64,000 nucleotides of DNA from UBA6623 sp965248235 (lineage in GTDB: Bacteria; Acidobacteriota; Terriglobia; Bryobacterales; UBA6623): NCBI GenBank assembly GCA_965248235.1, contig CBDFIU010000003.1:1302001-1366000 (forward strand), given 5' to 3'. Below are positions 55,282 through 64,000 of this stretch, one piece after another. The translations under genes and the position numbers were made by a program. The notes below the pieces were generated by a model, which was not told the origin of the DNA, searched no databases, and was given only the letters and a program-made list of their open reading frames with translations. Every line of letters starts with the position of its first letter. Positions within the stretch are counted from its first letter, which is position 1.

Positions 55282-57009
55282 TTAGTCGCTTCCGGGCGAC
55301 TCGTCGACCTGGGTCACGTCAACGTACTTCACCCCGACTGTCTTCCCGCCTTGAATGAGGCGCGCATCGAGCTTGGTCGGACCCGGCTCCAACTCCACGC
55401 CCGAAAAGCTGACGGATTCGGCGTGGCGGGTGAAGGGTCGAGTCAGCTTGACTTTGCCGAGTCGAAATTCCGCCCGCCCGGCTCGCTCTTGCTTGGTGAA
55501 GCGGAAGCGGATGTCGTAGGCGCCACCGGTCTCGACGTCTACCGCCCAATAGCCTAAGTGCGAGTCCGACCAGCCGTCGGCGCCGATAACGCGCCAATCT
55601 TGCCGCGTCAGAATCACGGGGTTTTCCTCACCACTGCCGAGAGGGATGCGCGGCGGATCGTAACCTCGGGTGGCCGAGACGTCGTCGAACCAAGCTTCAT
55701 ACGCGCCCCGCAGCCGCGCCGCGACATCGGGCTTCTCGTCGGCCAGGTTATTCCGTTCGCCCGGATCGGCTTCGAGATCGTACAGCTCGAGCGGAGCATC
55801 CTCGGGCATCGACTGAGAAAAGCTCAATGGCTGGACCAGCTTGTATTGCTGTCCAATGGCGGCAAAAGCGCGGTAGAGCGTCGGCTCGTCGCCGCGGTGA
55901 GATTGGATGAAGATGGTGCGGTCCGCCGCCGGCGACGCGGCCCCGCTTAACTGAGGCAGCAGGCTGCGGCCGTCGATCGCGAGCCCCTCGGGAAGATCAA
56001 GCTGTGCGGCCTCAAGCAGGGTCGGCAGCACGTCGATGTGCGCCGCGACGGTATCGACCTTGGCCGGCTGTAGCCGCGCGGGCCAACGGAAAAAGAACGG
56101 GACGCGAATACCGCCCTCATAGACGCTCGTTTTTTGGTCGCGTAGACCGGCCGTGAAGTGTTGCGTCGTGGGACCGTTGTCGGTCATGAAGATCAGAATC
56201 GTGTCTTGGGCAAGCCGCAGCTCATCAAGCGTGGCCATCAAGCGCCCGACATTCTCATCGATGTTCGTGATCATGCCGTAGATGCGGGCGTCCTTATCGT
56301 TGAGCCCTTTGGCCTTGTAGGGCTCGATGTAGGAATCGGGCACGTCGTAGGGCGAGTGTGGTGCGTTGGTGGGCAGGTAGACGAAGAAAGGCCGATCGCG
56401 GTTGAGTTCAATGAACCGTTGCGCGGCATCGAAAAAGATGTCGGTGCAATAGCCCTGGAATTGCTCTTCACGATTATTTTGCCGCAGAATCGGGTTGAAA
56501 TAGCTCGTCCCCGGCGGGTCGGAGGGTTGGCCGATGCCGCCGCCTTTGTGGACCAGGACTTCGTGGAACCCCTGGTCGCCGGCACGCATTGGATAGTTGT
56601 CCCCCAGGTGCCATTTGCCGAAGATCCCATTGCGATAGCCCGCCGTGGAGAGCCGTTCCGCCACGGTCGTTTCATCGCCGTGCATCATGGCGCGTCCGAT
56701 GTAGGTATCCACGACCCCGGTGCGGTAGTTGTAGCGGCCCGTCATCAAACTGGCGCGCGTGGGAGCACAGACGGGCGAGACGTAAAACCGCGTCATCTCG
56801 ACGCTTTCGGCCGCGAGGCGGTCTAGATTAGGAGTTTCGAGCAGTTCGTTGCCGTGCGAGCCTACTTGCGCCCAGCCCTGATCGTCGGTCATGACGAGGA
56901 TGATGTTAGGCCGCCGGTAGGGTTCCTCGGCGGGCTCGGAGGAGCAGCCGGCGAATCCGAGAACAGCGACGGCCAGACCGACCGCGCCTTTGTACATAGA
57001 AGACTTCAT
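55282..57009 (-). CDS. Arylsulfatase, Cys-type, lipoprotein
   Basis: About 575 residues. Leader with a lipobox (VLGFAGCSS), then the sulfatase fold: PNIILVMTDDQGW (metal Asp pair), CAPTRASLMTGR (Cys to be converted to formylglycine), GKWHLGDN, FMTDNGPTTQHF and a C-terminal all-beta extension (TGGAYDIRFRFTKQ). Starts at 57009 or 56997 are both possible. An FGE-like protein is encoded at 20323. It probably removes sulfate from exogenous glycans, anchored outside the inner membrane. A GntP permease is directly upstream on the same strand. Confidence 0.9.
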   Translation of the reverse strand: MKSSMYKGAVGLAVAVLGFAGCSSEPAEEPYRRPNIILVMTDDQGWAQVGSHGNELLETPNLDRLAAESVEMTRFYVSPVCAPTRASLMTGRYNYRTGVVDTYIGRAMMHGDETTVAERLSTAGYRNGIFGKWHLGDNYPMRAGDQGFHEVLVHKGGGIGQPSDPPGTSYFNPILRQNNREEQFQGYCTDIFFDAAQRFIELNRDRPFFVYLPTNAPHSPYDVPDSYIEPYKAKGLNDKDARIYGMITNIDENVGRLMATLDELRLAQDTILIFMTDNGPTTQHFTAGLRDQKTSVYEGGIRVPFFFRWPARLQPAKVDTVAAHIDVLPTLLEAAQLDLPEGLAIDGRSLLPQLSGAASPAADRTIFIQSHRGDEPTLYRAFAAIGQQYKLVQPLSFSQSMPEDAPLELYDLEADPGERNNLADEKPDVAARLRGAYEAWFDDVSATRGYDPPRIPLGSGEENPVILTRQDWRVIGADGWSDSHLGYWAVDVETGGAYDIRFRFTKQERAGRAEFRLGKVKLTRPFTRHAESVSFSGVELEPGPTKLDARLIQGGKTVGVKYVDVTQVDESPGSD

Positions 57010-57073
57010 CCTAAGCTTGATACAACTCATTTTCGTGTTTTCAAACCGGCCCTTCCTCGACCGTCGCCGCTGC

Positions 57074-58432
57074 TTACAGCAAAGGCATGACCGTGCTCAA
57101 GAACAAGGTCATCGCGAAACCGCCGAGCCCCATCGCCGCCAGGCATACGGTCTTCGTCTTGAGCGACTCGATTTCCGTCAGCCCTGTCATGGTCCGGTAA
57201 ACCCAGAATCCGCTGTCATTCATCCAGACGCCGACGAGCGCGCCCGACCCGACCGCCATCAATATATAAACTGGATGATAGCCGAGCGACACTCCCTCGA
57301 TCATGGGGGCCAAAATAGCGGCGCTGGTGATCATACACACCGTACCGGAGCCCTGCGCGATCTTGAACAAAATCGCCAGCAGGAAACCGAGCAGCAGCAT
57401 GGGCACGCCGAACTCCGACGCCAACTCGCCGATCGCATCGCCAACGCCGGCGAGCATCAGCATGCCGCCAAACGCCCCGCCTCCGGCCGTGATCAAGATG
57501 ATTACGCCGGCCGAGGTAATCGCCTGCTCAATCGGCTTCGCCAGCGCGGATAGGGTGAGGCCTTTTTGCCGCGCCAAAATCCACACCGAAACCGCGGCGG
57601 ATAAAAGGAGCGCAAAGCTCGGGTTGCCGAGAAAGCCGGTGAGCGCGACGAGATCGTTGCCGAGCGAGAACGAATCCGCCAAGGTGTTCGAGGCGATCAG
57701 GAAGACCGGAATGATGATCGGGGCCATCGAGATCCAAAACGCAGGCAACTCGTTCTCGGGCCGAACGGCGGTCTTTTCAAGCTCCGCCAACGTGAGCCCG
57801 GGAGCTTCGCGCAGCGGCAGGTTCAGTTTACGGTCGATGTAGACGCTGTAGAGCCAACCGCAAAACGATGCCGGAGCGGCAACCAACAGGCCCACAAGGA
57901 TGACCGTGCCTAAGTCAAGGTTCAGCGTGGCGGCCATCGCCAACGGACCGGGCGTCGGCGGGACGAAGACATGGGTGGCCGAGCCGCCGGCTCCGATCGC
58001 CAGGGCATAGAGTGTGAAATTCTTCCCGCCCATTCGCACGCTCATGGCGCGGGCCAGCGGGATCAGCAGGTAAAAGACGGTGTCGGAAAACACCGGCACG
58101 GCCAATACGTAACCGCTGATCACCAGCGAAAGCGACGAGTATTTTTCGCCCAACAACGAGACAAAGCTTCGCGTGATGCGGTCCGCCGCGCCGCTTTCCA
58201 TCAGGCATTGCCCAATAACGGCCGCCATCGCGATCGCCACGCCGATGCGGCCGACCACATTTCCGAAACGCCCGCCCACTTCGCTCATCACTTCGTTGAG
58301 AGCAATCTGGGGCGATAGGATACCGATCAAAATCGCCGCCGTCACCAACGCCACGAAAGCGTTGATCTTGAGCCGAATGATCAACAAGAAGATGACCGCG
58401 ACGGCGATGAGGAGGATGACGATAGGATGCAT
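57074..58432 (-). CDS. GntP-family gluconate/hydroxy-acid permease
   Basis: 452 residues with about twelve membrane segments. GntP-type features: LKINAFVALVTAAILIGILS at the N-terminus, ATHVFVPPTPGPLAMA, IAQGSGTVCMITSAAIL and VWMNDSGFWVYRTMTGLTE. Imports gluconate or related acids with protons. It is followed at 65 bp by the sulfatase, suggesting uptake of a sugar acid from degraded sulfated glycans; the enolase-superfamily enzyme at 45341 could act on such acids, though it is not linked. Confidence 0.9.
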   Translation of the reverse strand: MHPIVILLIAVAVIFLLIIRLKINAFVALVTAAILIGILSPQIALNEVMSEVGGRFGNVVGRIGVAIAMAAVIGQCLMESGAADRITRSFVSLLGEKYSSLSLVISGYVLAVPVFSDTVFYLLIPLARAMSVRMGGKNFTLYALAIGAGGSATHVFVPPTPGPLAMAATLNLDLGTVILVGLLVAAPASFCGWLYSVYIDRKLNLPLREAPGLTLAELEKTAVRPENELPAFWISMAPIIIPVFLIASNTLADSFSLGNDLVALTGFLGNPSFALLLSAAVSVWILARQKGLTLSALAKPIEQAITSAGVIILITAGGGAFGGMLMLAGVGDAIGELASEFGVPMLLLGFLLAILFKIAQGSGTVCMITSAAILAPMIEGVSLGYHPVYILMAVGSGALVGVWMNDSGFWVYRTMTGLTEIESLKTKTVCLAAMGLGGFAMTLFLSTVMPLL

Positions 58433-58909
58433 GAAGGTCGGCCCAGAAATTGTAGCAGGAGGGTGACGTGTCTCGGGCGGCGCGGAAGAGTTGGCGTATC
58501 CGCTTTCACCGCTTCATCTGTCGGGCACAATCTCAAGTCATTCGCCTAAGGTTCGAAAGCGCGTTTTGTCGACATATCATTCGCAAGAAATAGCGCATGT
58601 TGACGACTGTTCAGCACCGTTGTCGGAGCGTTCCCGCAGGCTTGACATTCCATAGTGCATATGGTTTACTGAATGCGCTCTCGACCCTGCTGTCAGTGGC
58701 TTTTGCCCCTCGAAGAGTTCGCGATAGAGCAAACTCTGATCCGCTTGATTGCGTGGGTTGTTTCTCCGCTGAGTGATTTGCGCGCCGTGTTGGCGGGCGG
58801 GGCGCTCGGATAAGAGGGGGGGGCGCAACTCTGTCGGAAAACGAATCACAAACCAACGGCATGGCGGCGGCGAGCCGGCCGGTCGCGGAACCAAAGGGAG
58901 GCTGAGCTT
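58433..58909. promoter_or_regulatory. Upstream region of the KamA-family gene with promoter and long leader
   Basis: TTGACA (58642-58647), 17-bp spacer, TTTACT (58665-58670) on the plus strand predicts a leader of about 230 nt before the TTG start at 58910. A six-pair hairpin AGAGTT/AACTCT lies in it (about 58717-58740). No known riboswitch recognised. Confidence 0.4.
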
Positions 58910-60304
58910 TTGACGACTGAACTGGGGTATGGCCGTTACCAAGCCGTAACGGAGCACAACGTAGAGCGGGAACCGGAATGGGAAAGAATCGATCCGCGGC
59001 TGCGGCAAGGCATTCGCGTGGTGTCGAAAGTTCTGCCGTTTCGGACCAACCGCTACGTGACCCGCGAGCTCATCGATTGGAACAATCTACCGAACGACCC
59101 CATGTTCCAGTTGGTTTTCCCCCAACGAGGGATGCTCTCGCCGGAACAGTTCAGCACCGTTCAACATCTCCTCAAGAAGGATTCCCCCTCCGACGAACTG
59201 AATCAAGTCGTCCATTCCATTCGCTCAAAACTGAATCCCCACCCCGCCGGGCAGCTTACCCACAATGTCCCGACCCTCAACGGACGGCAGCTTCACGGAT
59301 TGCAGCATAAATATGAAAGAACAGTGCTGTTTTTCCCGGCGCAAGGGCAGACCTGCCACGCTTATTGCACCTACTGTTTCCGCTGGGCGCAGTTCGTCGG
59401 CACGCCCGAGATCAAGTTCGAGGCGCGCGACACCGAAGACCTCGTCGCTTACTTGAAAGCTCATCCCTCGGTGACGGACGTTCTGGTCACCGGCGGGGAC
59501 CCGATGGTGATGAAGACGCACGTGCTGCGCAAATACATTGAGCCGTTGCTGGGGCCGGGCCTCGATCATCTGCAAAACATCCGTATCGGAACCAAAGCCC
59601 CCGCCTATTGGCCGCAGCGCTTTGTGACCGACGACGACGCCGATGACTGCCTGCGCTTATTCGAGGAAATCGTCGCGGCCGGCAAACATTTGGCGGTGAT
59701 GGGGCATTACAGTCATCCGTGTGAGTTGGGTCCCGAGATCGCGAAACGCGCGGTGGCGAGGATTCGCGGCACCGGCGCGCAGGTTCGCATGCAGGCGCCG
59801 TTGATTCGCCATGTCAATGACGATGCCGGAGCATGGGCGGAGTTGTGGCGCGAAGGCGTCAAGTTGGGGATGATTCCCTATTACATGTTCATCGAGCGGG
59901 ACACCGGCGCGCGCGGTTATTTCGAGGTCCCGTTGGCACGCTGCTACGAGATCTTTCGTGACGCCTTCCAGCAGGTATCCGGTTTGGCGCGAACCGTGCG
60001 GGGACCGTCAATGTCGGCCTTCCCCGGGAAGGTTAGAGTCGTCGGTATTTCCGAAATCCACGGTGAAAAGGTGTTTGTCCTGGAGCTGATTCAGGCCCGC
60101 GACGGGCGGCATGCCAACCGTCCGTTCTTCGCGCGCTACGATCCGGCGGCGACTTGGTTCGATCAATTGCGGCCGGCGTTCGGTGAATCGCGATTCTTCT
60201 TCGAGCTGGAGGAGACACACGTCAACGGCTACAACGGGATCAAGAGACCGCCGGACATGGCCGGCTTCACAAACGGCCACGGAATCAGCGTCGCTGGGGA
60301 CTAG
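58910..60304 (+). CDS. KamA-family radical SAM protein (lysine 2,3-aminomutase-like)
   Basis: 464 residues from TTG 58910, with GGGAGG ahead. Radical SAM motif CHAYCTYCFRW (CxxxCxxC) near residue 150, LVTGGDPMVMKTH, IRIGTKAPAYWPQRF, and SAFPGKVRVVG, whose Lys may be the PLP-binding residue. Family members shift amino groups of lysine, glutamate or EF-P lysine. It is longer than EpmB and no efp gene is near, so the substrate is open. Confidence 0.82.
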   Translation: MTTELGYGRYQAVTEHNVEREPEWERIDPRLRQGIRVVSKVLPFRTNRYVTRELIDWNNLPNDPMFQLVFPQRGMLSPEQFSTVQHLLKKDSPSDELNQVVHSIRSKLNPHPAGQLTHNVPTLNGRQLHGLQHKYERTVLFFPAQGQTCHAYCTYCFRWAQFVGTPEIKFEARDTEDLVAYLKAHPSVTDVLVTGGDPMVMKTHVLRKYIEPLLGPGLDHLQNIRIGTKAPAYWPQRFVTDDDADDCLRLFEEIVAAGKHLAVMGHYSHPCELGPEIAKRAVARIRGTGAQVRMQAPLIRHVNDDAGAWAELWREGVKLGMIPYYMFIERDTGARGYFEVPLARCYEIFRDAFQQVSGLARTVRGPSMSAFPGKVRVVGISEIHGEKVFVLELIQARDGRHANRPFFARYDPAATWFDQLRPAFGESRFFFELEETHVNGYNGIKRPPDMAGFTNGHGISVAGD

Positions 60305-60445
60305 ACGGCCGGGCCGGCACCGCTTCCATACTTGGATTCCGTCGGTCTAATTGGTTTAACGTTCCGGTTGACAACCCGCCCGGAACTGACCTAGCATCGA
60401 AGTTCCATCCGGCCTCGGCCAACGCCTCGGAACGGAAATCAAAAT

Positions 60446-60802
60446 ATGCCTCGTGGGTACATCCCGATTCTGTTGTTTCTGGCTCTCGCCGCGGCTTTCC
60501 CGATTGTGACCATCATGGTCGCCAAGCTGGTGCGGCCGAGCGCGCCGAACAAGGTCAAACTCGAGGCCTATGAATGCGGCATCCCTACCGACAGCGATAC
60601 GCGGGGCCGTTATTCGATCCGTTTCTACTTGGTGGCGATTCTCTTCGTCATCTTCGATGTCGAAACGATCTTTCTGCTGCCTTGGGCGATTCAGTACGAC
60701 ATGTTGGGGTTTTTCGGCTTCGTCGAAATGATGGTCTTTCTGGCCATCCTCATCGTGGGTTACGTTTGGATCCTTCGCCAGGGCGCCCTCAAGTGGGTCT
60801 AG
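60446..60802 (+). CDS. nuoA: NADH-quinone oxidoreductase subunit A, isolated
   Basis: 118 residues with three helices and the family blocks LEAYECGIPTDSDTRGRYSIRF, ILFVIFDVETIFLLPWA and FVEMMVFLAILIVGYVW. In complex I it forms part of the quinone-site loop. No nuoB or other nuo gene follows; the next gene is on the opposite strand. Either the operon is split or this is a spare copy. Confidence 0.92.
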   Translation: MPRGYIPILLFLALAAAFPIVTIMVAKLVRPSAPNKVKLEAYECGIPTDSDTRGRYSIRFYLVAILFVIFDVETIFLLPWAIQYDMLGFFGFVEMMVFLAILIVGYVWILRQGALKWV

Positions 60803-60836
60803 CCCGGCCCCTCGTCACGGTCGCGCAACCGCGCCC

Positions 60837-61304
60837 TTACAGCACCGTAAAGGCGTCCACAATCAGGCGTGTCGATTCGTTGAAGATAACGGCTCGGCCT
60901 TCGATGAAACCGCGCCGCAAGCCCTTTTTCAGGCGCGGAAGACGCCGCTCGATGTCAGCGGGAAAAGCCTGGATCCGTTTTTCGAGTCCCGGCGGCAAAC
61001 GTCCGTTGCGCTGGAGTTGCTTTTCGAGCCCCGGAGGAAGGCTGCCGCCGCGTTTGGCGAGCCCCGGGGGCAGGCCGGCTGACGGACCGCGATAGTGCCC
61101 GCGAATCAACTCGCGGTCGCCGGTTGAAAAGATATCGACATCGACCGCGATGCCGTCGCTGGAGCGTCCGGAGGCTCCTTGCGAGGAGACCGCACTGTTA
61201 CCGCGGCCCTTGCCCTTCCCTTTGGCTTTGCGCTTGCCTTGGGCCGCGATCGCCGGCGAGCCAAGCAGCAACCCTATCGTTAGGGCGAAAATCAGGAAAC
61301 GCAT
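60837..61304 (-). CDS. Exported protein with LPPGL repeats (CigR-like)
   Basis: 155 residues; AAGGAGG before the ATG and a signal peptide FLIFALTIGLLLGSPAIAAQ. A basic Gly/Lys segment follows, then three LPPGL units (SAGLPPGLAKR, SLPPGLEKQLQ, RLPPGLEKRIQ) and a C-terminal beta hairpin (GRAVIFNESTRLIVDAFTVL). The LPPGLAK motif occurs in CigR/RcnB-like envelope proteins. Specific role unknown. Confidence 0.7.
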   Translation of the reverse strand: MRFLIFALTIGLLLGSPAIAAQGKRKAKGKGKGRGNSAVSSQGASGRSSDGIAVDVDIFSTGDRELIRGHYRGPSAGLPPGLAKRGGSLPPGLEKQLQRNGRLPPGLEKRIQAFPADIERRLPRLKKGLRRGFIEGRAVIFNESTRLIVDAFTVL

Positions 61305-61346
61305 TGGACCCTCCTTGAGGATTCGGCACGTGCCGAATCGCCCGGC

Positions 61347-61999
61347 TTAGCGCTCGATCGTCACCGGCTCGGTCAACTGAAACGTGATGACCTTCTCGCT
61401 GCCGATGACCGCCGCGTCGCCGCGAGTGGTCACGACAGCCGCGGTTCCGGCGCCCGCTCCGGCTCCGGCGCCAATCGCGGCGCCCTTGCCGCCTCCGACA
61501 ATCGCGCCCACGGCGGCGCCGATCCCGCTCGCAATGCCGACTTTCTTGGCGTCCTTCTTTTTGCTCGATTGGGCTTGGACTCCGTAGGTATCGGTGGCGA
61601 CGGGAAGGTAGGAACCGTCAGCCGCTTGCACTTCGGTCAAACGGATCGCCAAACTCGCCGTTCCTTTGACTTTGCCCCGCCATCGGCCGAGGCGACAACG
61701 CCCTTTACCGTCGCGCCCTTGGCGGCGATCACCTGCGTACCGACAACAATCGGCTCTTCGAGAGTGGCCGCGAAAGGCTCACCGCTCTTCACGGTGGCGG
61801 TGGAAAGGGCGTTCGTCGTGCGAACGCGAAGCGGCGTACCGGCCTCGAGCGTCAGGGACTCGACCGCGCGCGGCGCCGGAGCATCGGCTTGGTCGGCCGT
61901 CTCGCCGCCCATCGCGCCGTAGCCACCGCCCCCAGGGGGCGATTCGCAGGCGGCAAGCAAGCAAACCAACGCTGTGCTGAGAATCCACTTTGTCGTCAT
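61347..61999 (-). pseudogene. Glycine-zipper lipoprotein, split by a one-base shift
   Basis: From ATG 61999 (AAGG just upstream) the protein has a lipobox leader (ILSTALVCLLAACESP), then PLRVRTTNALSTATVKSGEP and GTQVIAAKGATVKGVVASAD. The frame ends early at 61637. A one-base change in the CCCC run at 61675-61678 restores GKVKGTASLAIRLTEVQAAD and continues through a glycine zipper (GIGAAVGAIVGGGKGAAIGA) to 61347. Intact length would be about 215 residues. Probably an outer-membrane or periplasmic lipoprotein; homopolymer error is likely. Confidence 0.72.
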
Positions 62000-62114
62000 A
62001 ACCTTTTTTCCTCGTGATCGCGGCGGAACCCCGGCCCGCAAGGCTGACCCTTTCGCGGTTGTTCCGGGTTCGACGGTCGGGCCCCTCACTCGCGTTCGGG
62101 GCTCTGTAGTTCCA

Positions 62115-62504
62115 TTATGGGCGGATTTCGGGCATGAGCGTGGAAAACCGGGACGCCCAACCCAGGTTTCGGCCTTGTGCCGCGGCCCGCACGATGACGA
62201 AGGCGACGCTTCCGGTGACGAGTGAAACAACTACCGCGAAAACCGTGTTGCCCAGCAGGAAGGCCGGACCGACGCGGCGCAGGTAATCCAGCAAACCGTC
62301 GGCGGCGGCGGGGTCGAGCGGCTCGCCCAGCAGCGCAACGCCGACTATCGTGCTGACCGAATAGAAGTGCGGCGCGGTGACCGGGTTCATCAACAGCGTC
62401 CCGGGTACGGCGGCGGCACGATGGATGCGCAGCTTGCCGGCCGGGAAAAACGCCAGCGGCGATCCGATTAGAAAACTCGGAAAGACACCAATGAACGACC
62501 CCAA
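62115..62504 (-). CDS. DUF2062 membrane protein (5' end uncertain)
   Basis: 129 residues from TTG 62504: GSFIGVFPSFLIGSPLAFFP, LMNPVTAPHFYSVSTIVGVA and a final membrane segment. DUF2062 proteins are small, with two to three helices, often next to glycosyltransferases. Family-like sequence extends upstream in frame to about 62600 (LLGRLQLYVERAIREHSTPG, TALGFAL) with no start codon, so the true start is missing, unusual or frameshifted. Confidence 0.6.
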   Translation of the reverse strand: MGSFIGVFPSFLIGSPLAFFPAGKLRIHRAAAVPGTLLMNPVTAPHFYSVSTIVGVALLGEPLDPAAADGLLDYLRRVGPAFLLGNTVFAVVVSLVTGSVAFVIVRAAAQGRNLGWASRFSTLMPEIRP

Positions 62505-62604
62505 GGCGAAGCCAAGCGCCGTTCTTCCCGGAGTCGAGTGTTCGCGTATGGCGCGCTCGACATAGAGCTGTAGCCGGCCGAGGAGGCGACCTCGCGACGG
62601 TGCT

Positions 62605-62942
62605 CTTCACGCTGGGACGGTCTCGCGGGGACATGCTGCCGCTCCTTGGGTCGTAAGACGTTGGGTCTGAAAACGTTTCTCGTAAATCGCTCTGACGGCG
62701 CTGAAAAGGATTCGGTTCCCAACCCGTCTCGGCAACAAGATCGTACTCTCGATCGGGATGGTTTAGAAATCAGGAAAATTTCTTACGCCCGCTTAAGGAG
62801 GACTCCGGAAAGGCGTATGCCCGCAGGGAGGGCGAGCCGAATAGAGCCCCGTGGACACCCCCTTCCACAGACCCCACCCTCGCCGCGAGGGCGGCCTTTT
62901 CCCTGTGCGCTAAGATAAGAGTTTTGCGCGTGAGGAAAGATA
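62605..62942. other. Intergenic upstream of tig
   Basis: About 340 bp. Contains the palindrome CCCTCGCCGCGAGGG followed shortly by TTTT (about 62877-62901), a possible terminator for plus-strand reading, and TAAGAT at about 62911 as a weak -10 for tig. No gene seen. Confidence 0.35.
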
Positions 62943-64000
62943 TTGCCTGCCGTCGAAAGCTGTAAACGTGAGATCGAGATTGCCGTTCCCTGGGAGGATG
63001 TTCGCCAGGAGTCGGACCGCATCATCGAGTCGTTTCGCCGCCAAGCGAAGATTCCCGGATTCCGTCCCGGCAAGGCGCCGGCCGCGGTCGTGCGGTCGCG
63101 CTATCAAAAGGAAATTCACCAAGAAGTCGTCGAGCACCTGATCCCGAAATTCTTCCACGCCGAGGCCGTTGAGAAGAAATACGACATCATCGGCAAGCCT
63201 CACTTCCATGAACTTGAAATGGAAGACGGCGAACCGATGACATTTCGGGCGGAATTCGAGGTAATCCCCGAGTTCGAGCTGGGGGACTATCGCCGTCTGC
63301 AGGTTCCCTACAACGAGCCTCAGGTCAGCGACGAACAGCTGGATACCGAACTCGAAGCGCTTCGCCAACGCAACGCCTCTTTCGTGAATCTCGACCCTCG
63401 GCCGCTCGAGGACGGCGATATCGCCGTGCTCGCTCTCTCCAGCGATCCGGCGCCCGACGGTCCGGCGATCAACCAGGAAGATACGACCGTCACTCTCGCC
63501 GACGAGGGGACTCTGCCGGAATTCACCGAAAACCTTCGGGGAAAGAGCCCCGGCCAGACAGTCGATTTCGAGGTCACCTACCCCGAGGACTTCGGCAACG
63601 CGGAGTTGGCGGGGAAAACCGTCTCGTTCCATGCCGAGATCAAAGGCGTGCGGCTGAAAGAAGTCCCCGACCTCGATGATGATTTCGCGGGTGAACTCGG
63701 TGATTTCCAAACTCTCGACGAGGCTCGCTCCCATTTGCGGGAGCAGATCGGCGACGCCATGCGGCGGCAAGCCATGGAAGCCGCCAAGACGAAGGTGCTC
63801 GATCAAATCGTGGCGGCCCATGAGTTTCCGGTTCCCGACTCGCTGGTCGAAAATCAAGTCATGCGACGGCTGGAAGGTCGGCTGGGTTCGTTGCAACGCC
63901 AAGGCGTCGATCTCGACAAACTCGATATCGACTGGCGAAAGGTACGCGACGACGAACGAGAGCCGGCCGAGCGCGACGTCAAGGGCGGTTTGATTCTTGA
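62943..64000 (+). CDS. tig: Trigger factor, 3' end beyond the window
   Basis: 352 codons are visible from a TTG at 62943, with GAGGAAAG about six bases upstream. N-terminal ribosome-binding domain (CKREIEIAVPWEDVRQESDR, KIPGFRPGKAPAAVV, the G-F-R-x-G-x-x-P loop), FKBP-like PPIase domain (LPEFTENLRGKSPGQTVDFE, KTVSFHAEIKGVRLKEVP) and the start of the C-terminal chaperone arms. Folds nascent chains at the ribosome exit. In most bacteria clpP/clpX follow, outside this window. Confidence 0.95.
   Translation, partial: MPAVESCKREIEIAVPWEDVRQESDRIIESFRRQAKIPGFRPGKAPAAVVRSRYQKEIHQEVVEHLIPKFFHAEAVEKKYDIIGKPHFHELEMEDGEPMTFRAEFEVIPEFELGDYRRLQVPYNEPQVSDEQLDTELEALRQRNASFVNLDPRPLEDGDIAVLALSSDPAPDGPAINQEDTTVTLADEGTLPEFTENLRGKSPGQTVDFEVTYPEDFGNAELAGKTVSFHAEIKGVRLKEVPDLDDDFAGELGDFQTLDEARSHLREQIGDAMRRQAMEAAKTKVLDQIVAAHEFPVPDSLVENQVMRRLEGRLGSLQRQGVDLDKLDIDWRKVRDDEREPAERDVKGGLIL

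Noticed and set aside
1..64000. CRISPR arrays, tRNA and rRNA genes
   Set aside because: No regularly spaced direct repeats, no T-arm plus acceptor pattern and no rRNA-like stretch found on reading both strands.

Overview
The window looks like a high-GC Acidobacteriota chromosome, probably Bryobacterales/Solibacter-like. The main pointers are two adjacent genes with the Acidobacteria-associated VWFA-related domain, a PSCyt1/DUF1549/DUF1553 plus DUF1501 pair, a formylglycine-dependent sulfatase with an FGE-like protein, a GH29-type protein, CRTAC1/ASPIC-UnbV with TPR genes, and Kdo (LPS) biosynthesis genes. This is inference from protein families; no 16S or other RNA gene is visible.

Layout. 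1-5.1 kb is an accessory patch: an istA remnant, an IS110-family element with 37-bp inverted repeats, a 105-nt hairpin, a VapBC-like toxin-antitoxin pair divergent from a ParA/RHH partition pair (an ex-plasmid signature), and a serine/threonine kinase relic. 5.1-10 kb holds the secreted cytochrome/DUF1549/DUF1553 protein and its DUF1501 partner. 10-18.7 kb is eroded by mobile DNA: a 781-bp Tn3-family deletion derivative, a TPR protein, a CRTAC1-like gene cut by IS1595 copy 1, an ISNCY-type relic that truncates an O-antigen ligase, WecG/TagA, and a frameshifted family-4 glycosyltransferase. 18.7-26.3 kb (minus strand) carries hyuB, an FGE-like protein, kdsA, a split membrane protein and pyrG. 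26.7-35.8 kb (plus) carries two VWFA proteins, a GH29-like protein, a Rieske/cytochrome b-c fusion operon, ccmE, fxsA, kdsB and an alpha/beta hydrolase. 36-37.8 kb is an ABC-2 polysaccharide-export permease split by IS1595 copy 2. 37.9-42.3 kb is a compact housekeeping run: rimO, yacG, pgpA, an NHL protein and cinA. 42.4-44.8 kb is an IS4-family element nested with IS1595 copy 3. 44.8-64 kb carries an enolase-superfamily enzyme, a DUF4139 protein, an S9 peptidase, a cupin, an M23/Fn3 protein, a sulfatase, a GntP permease, a KamA-family radical SAM enzyme, an isolated nuoA, small envelope proteins, a DUF2062 protein and the start of tig.

Themes. (1) Repeated, datable transposition: two of three 1036-bp IS1595 copies have perfect 8-bp target duplications, so the host genes they broke can be re-read. 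(2) Decay of a surface-polysaccharide pathway: ligase, glycosyltransferase and export permease are all damaged. (3) A dispersed repeat of about 34 bp built around GTGAGAAAYGCGGGYTA, in five intergenic copies, two of them forming a 185-bp inverted-repeat unit. (4) Divergent, apparently leaderless promoters for the toxin-antitoxin and partition operons. (5) Several genes broken by one-base changes, some in homopolymers; these may be assembly errors rather than real pseudogenes.
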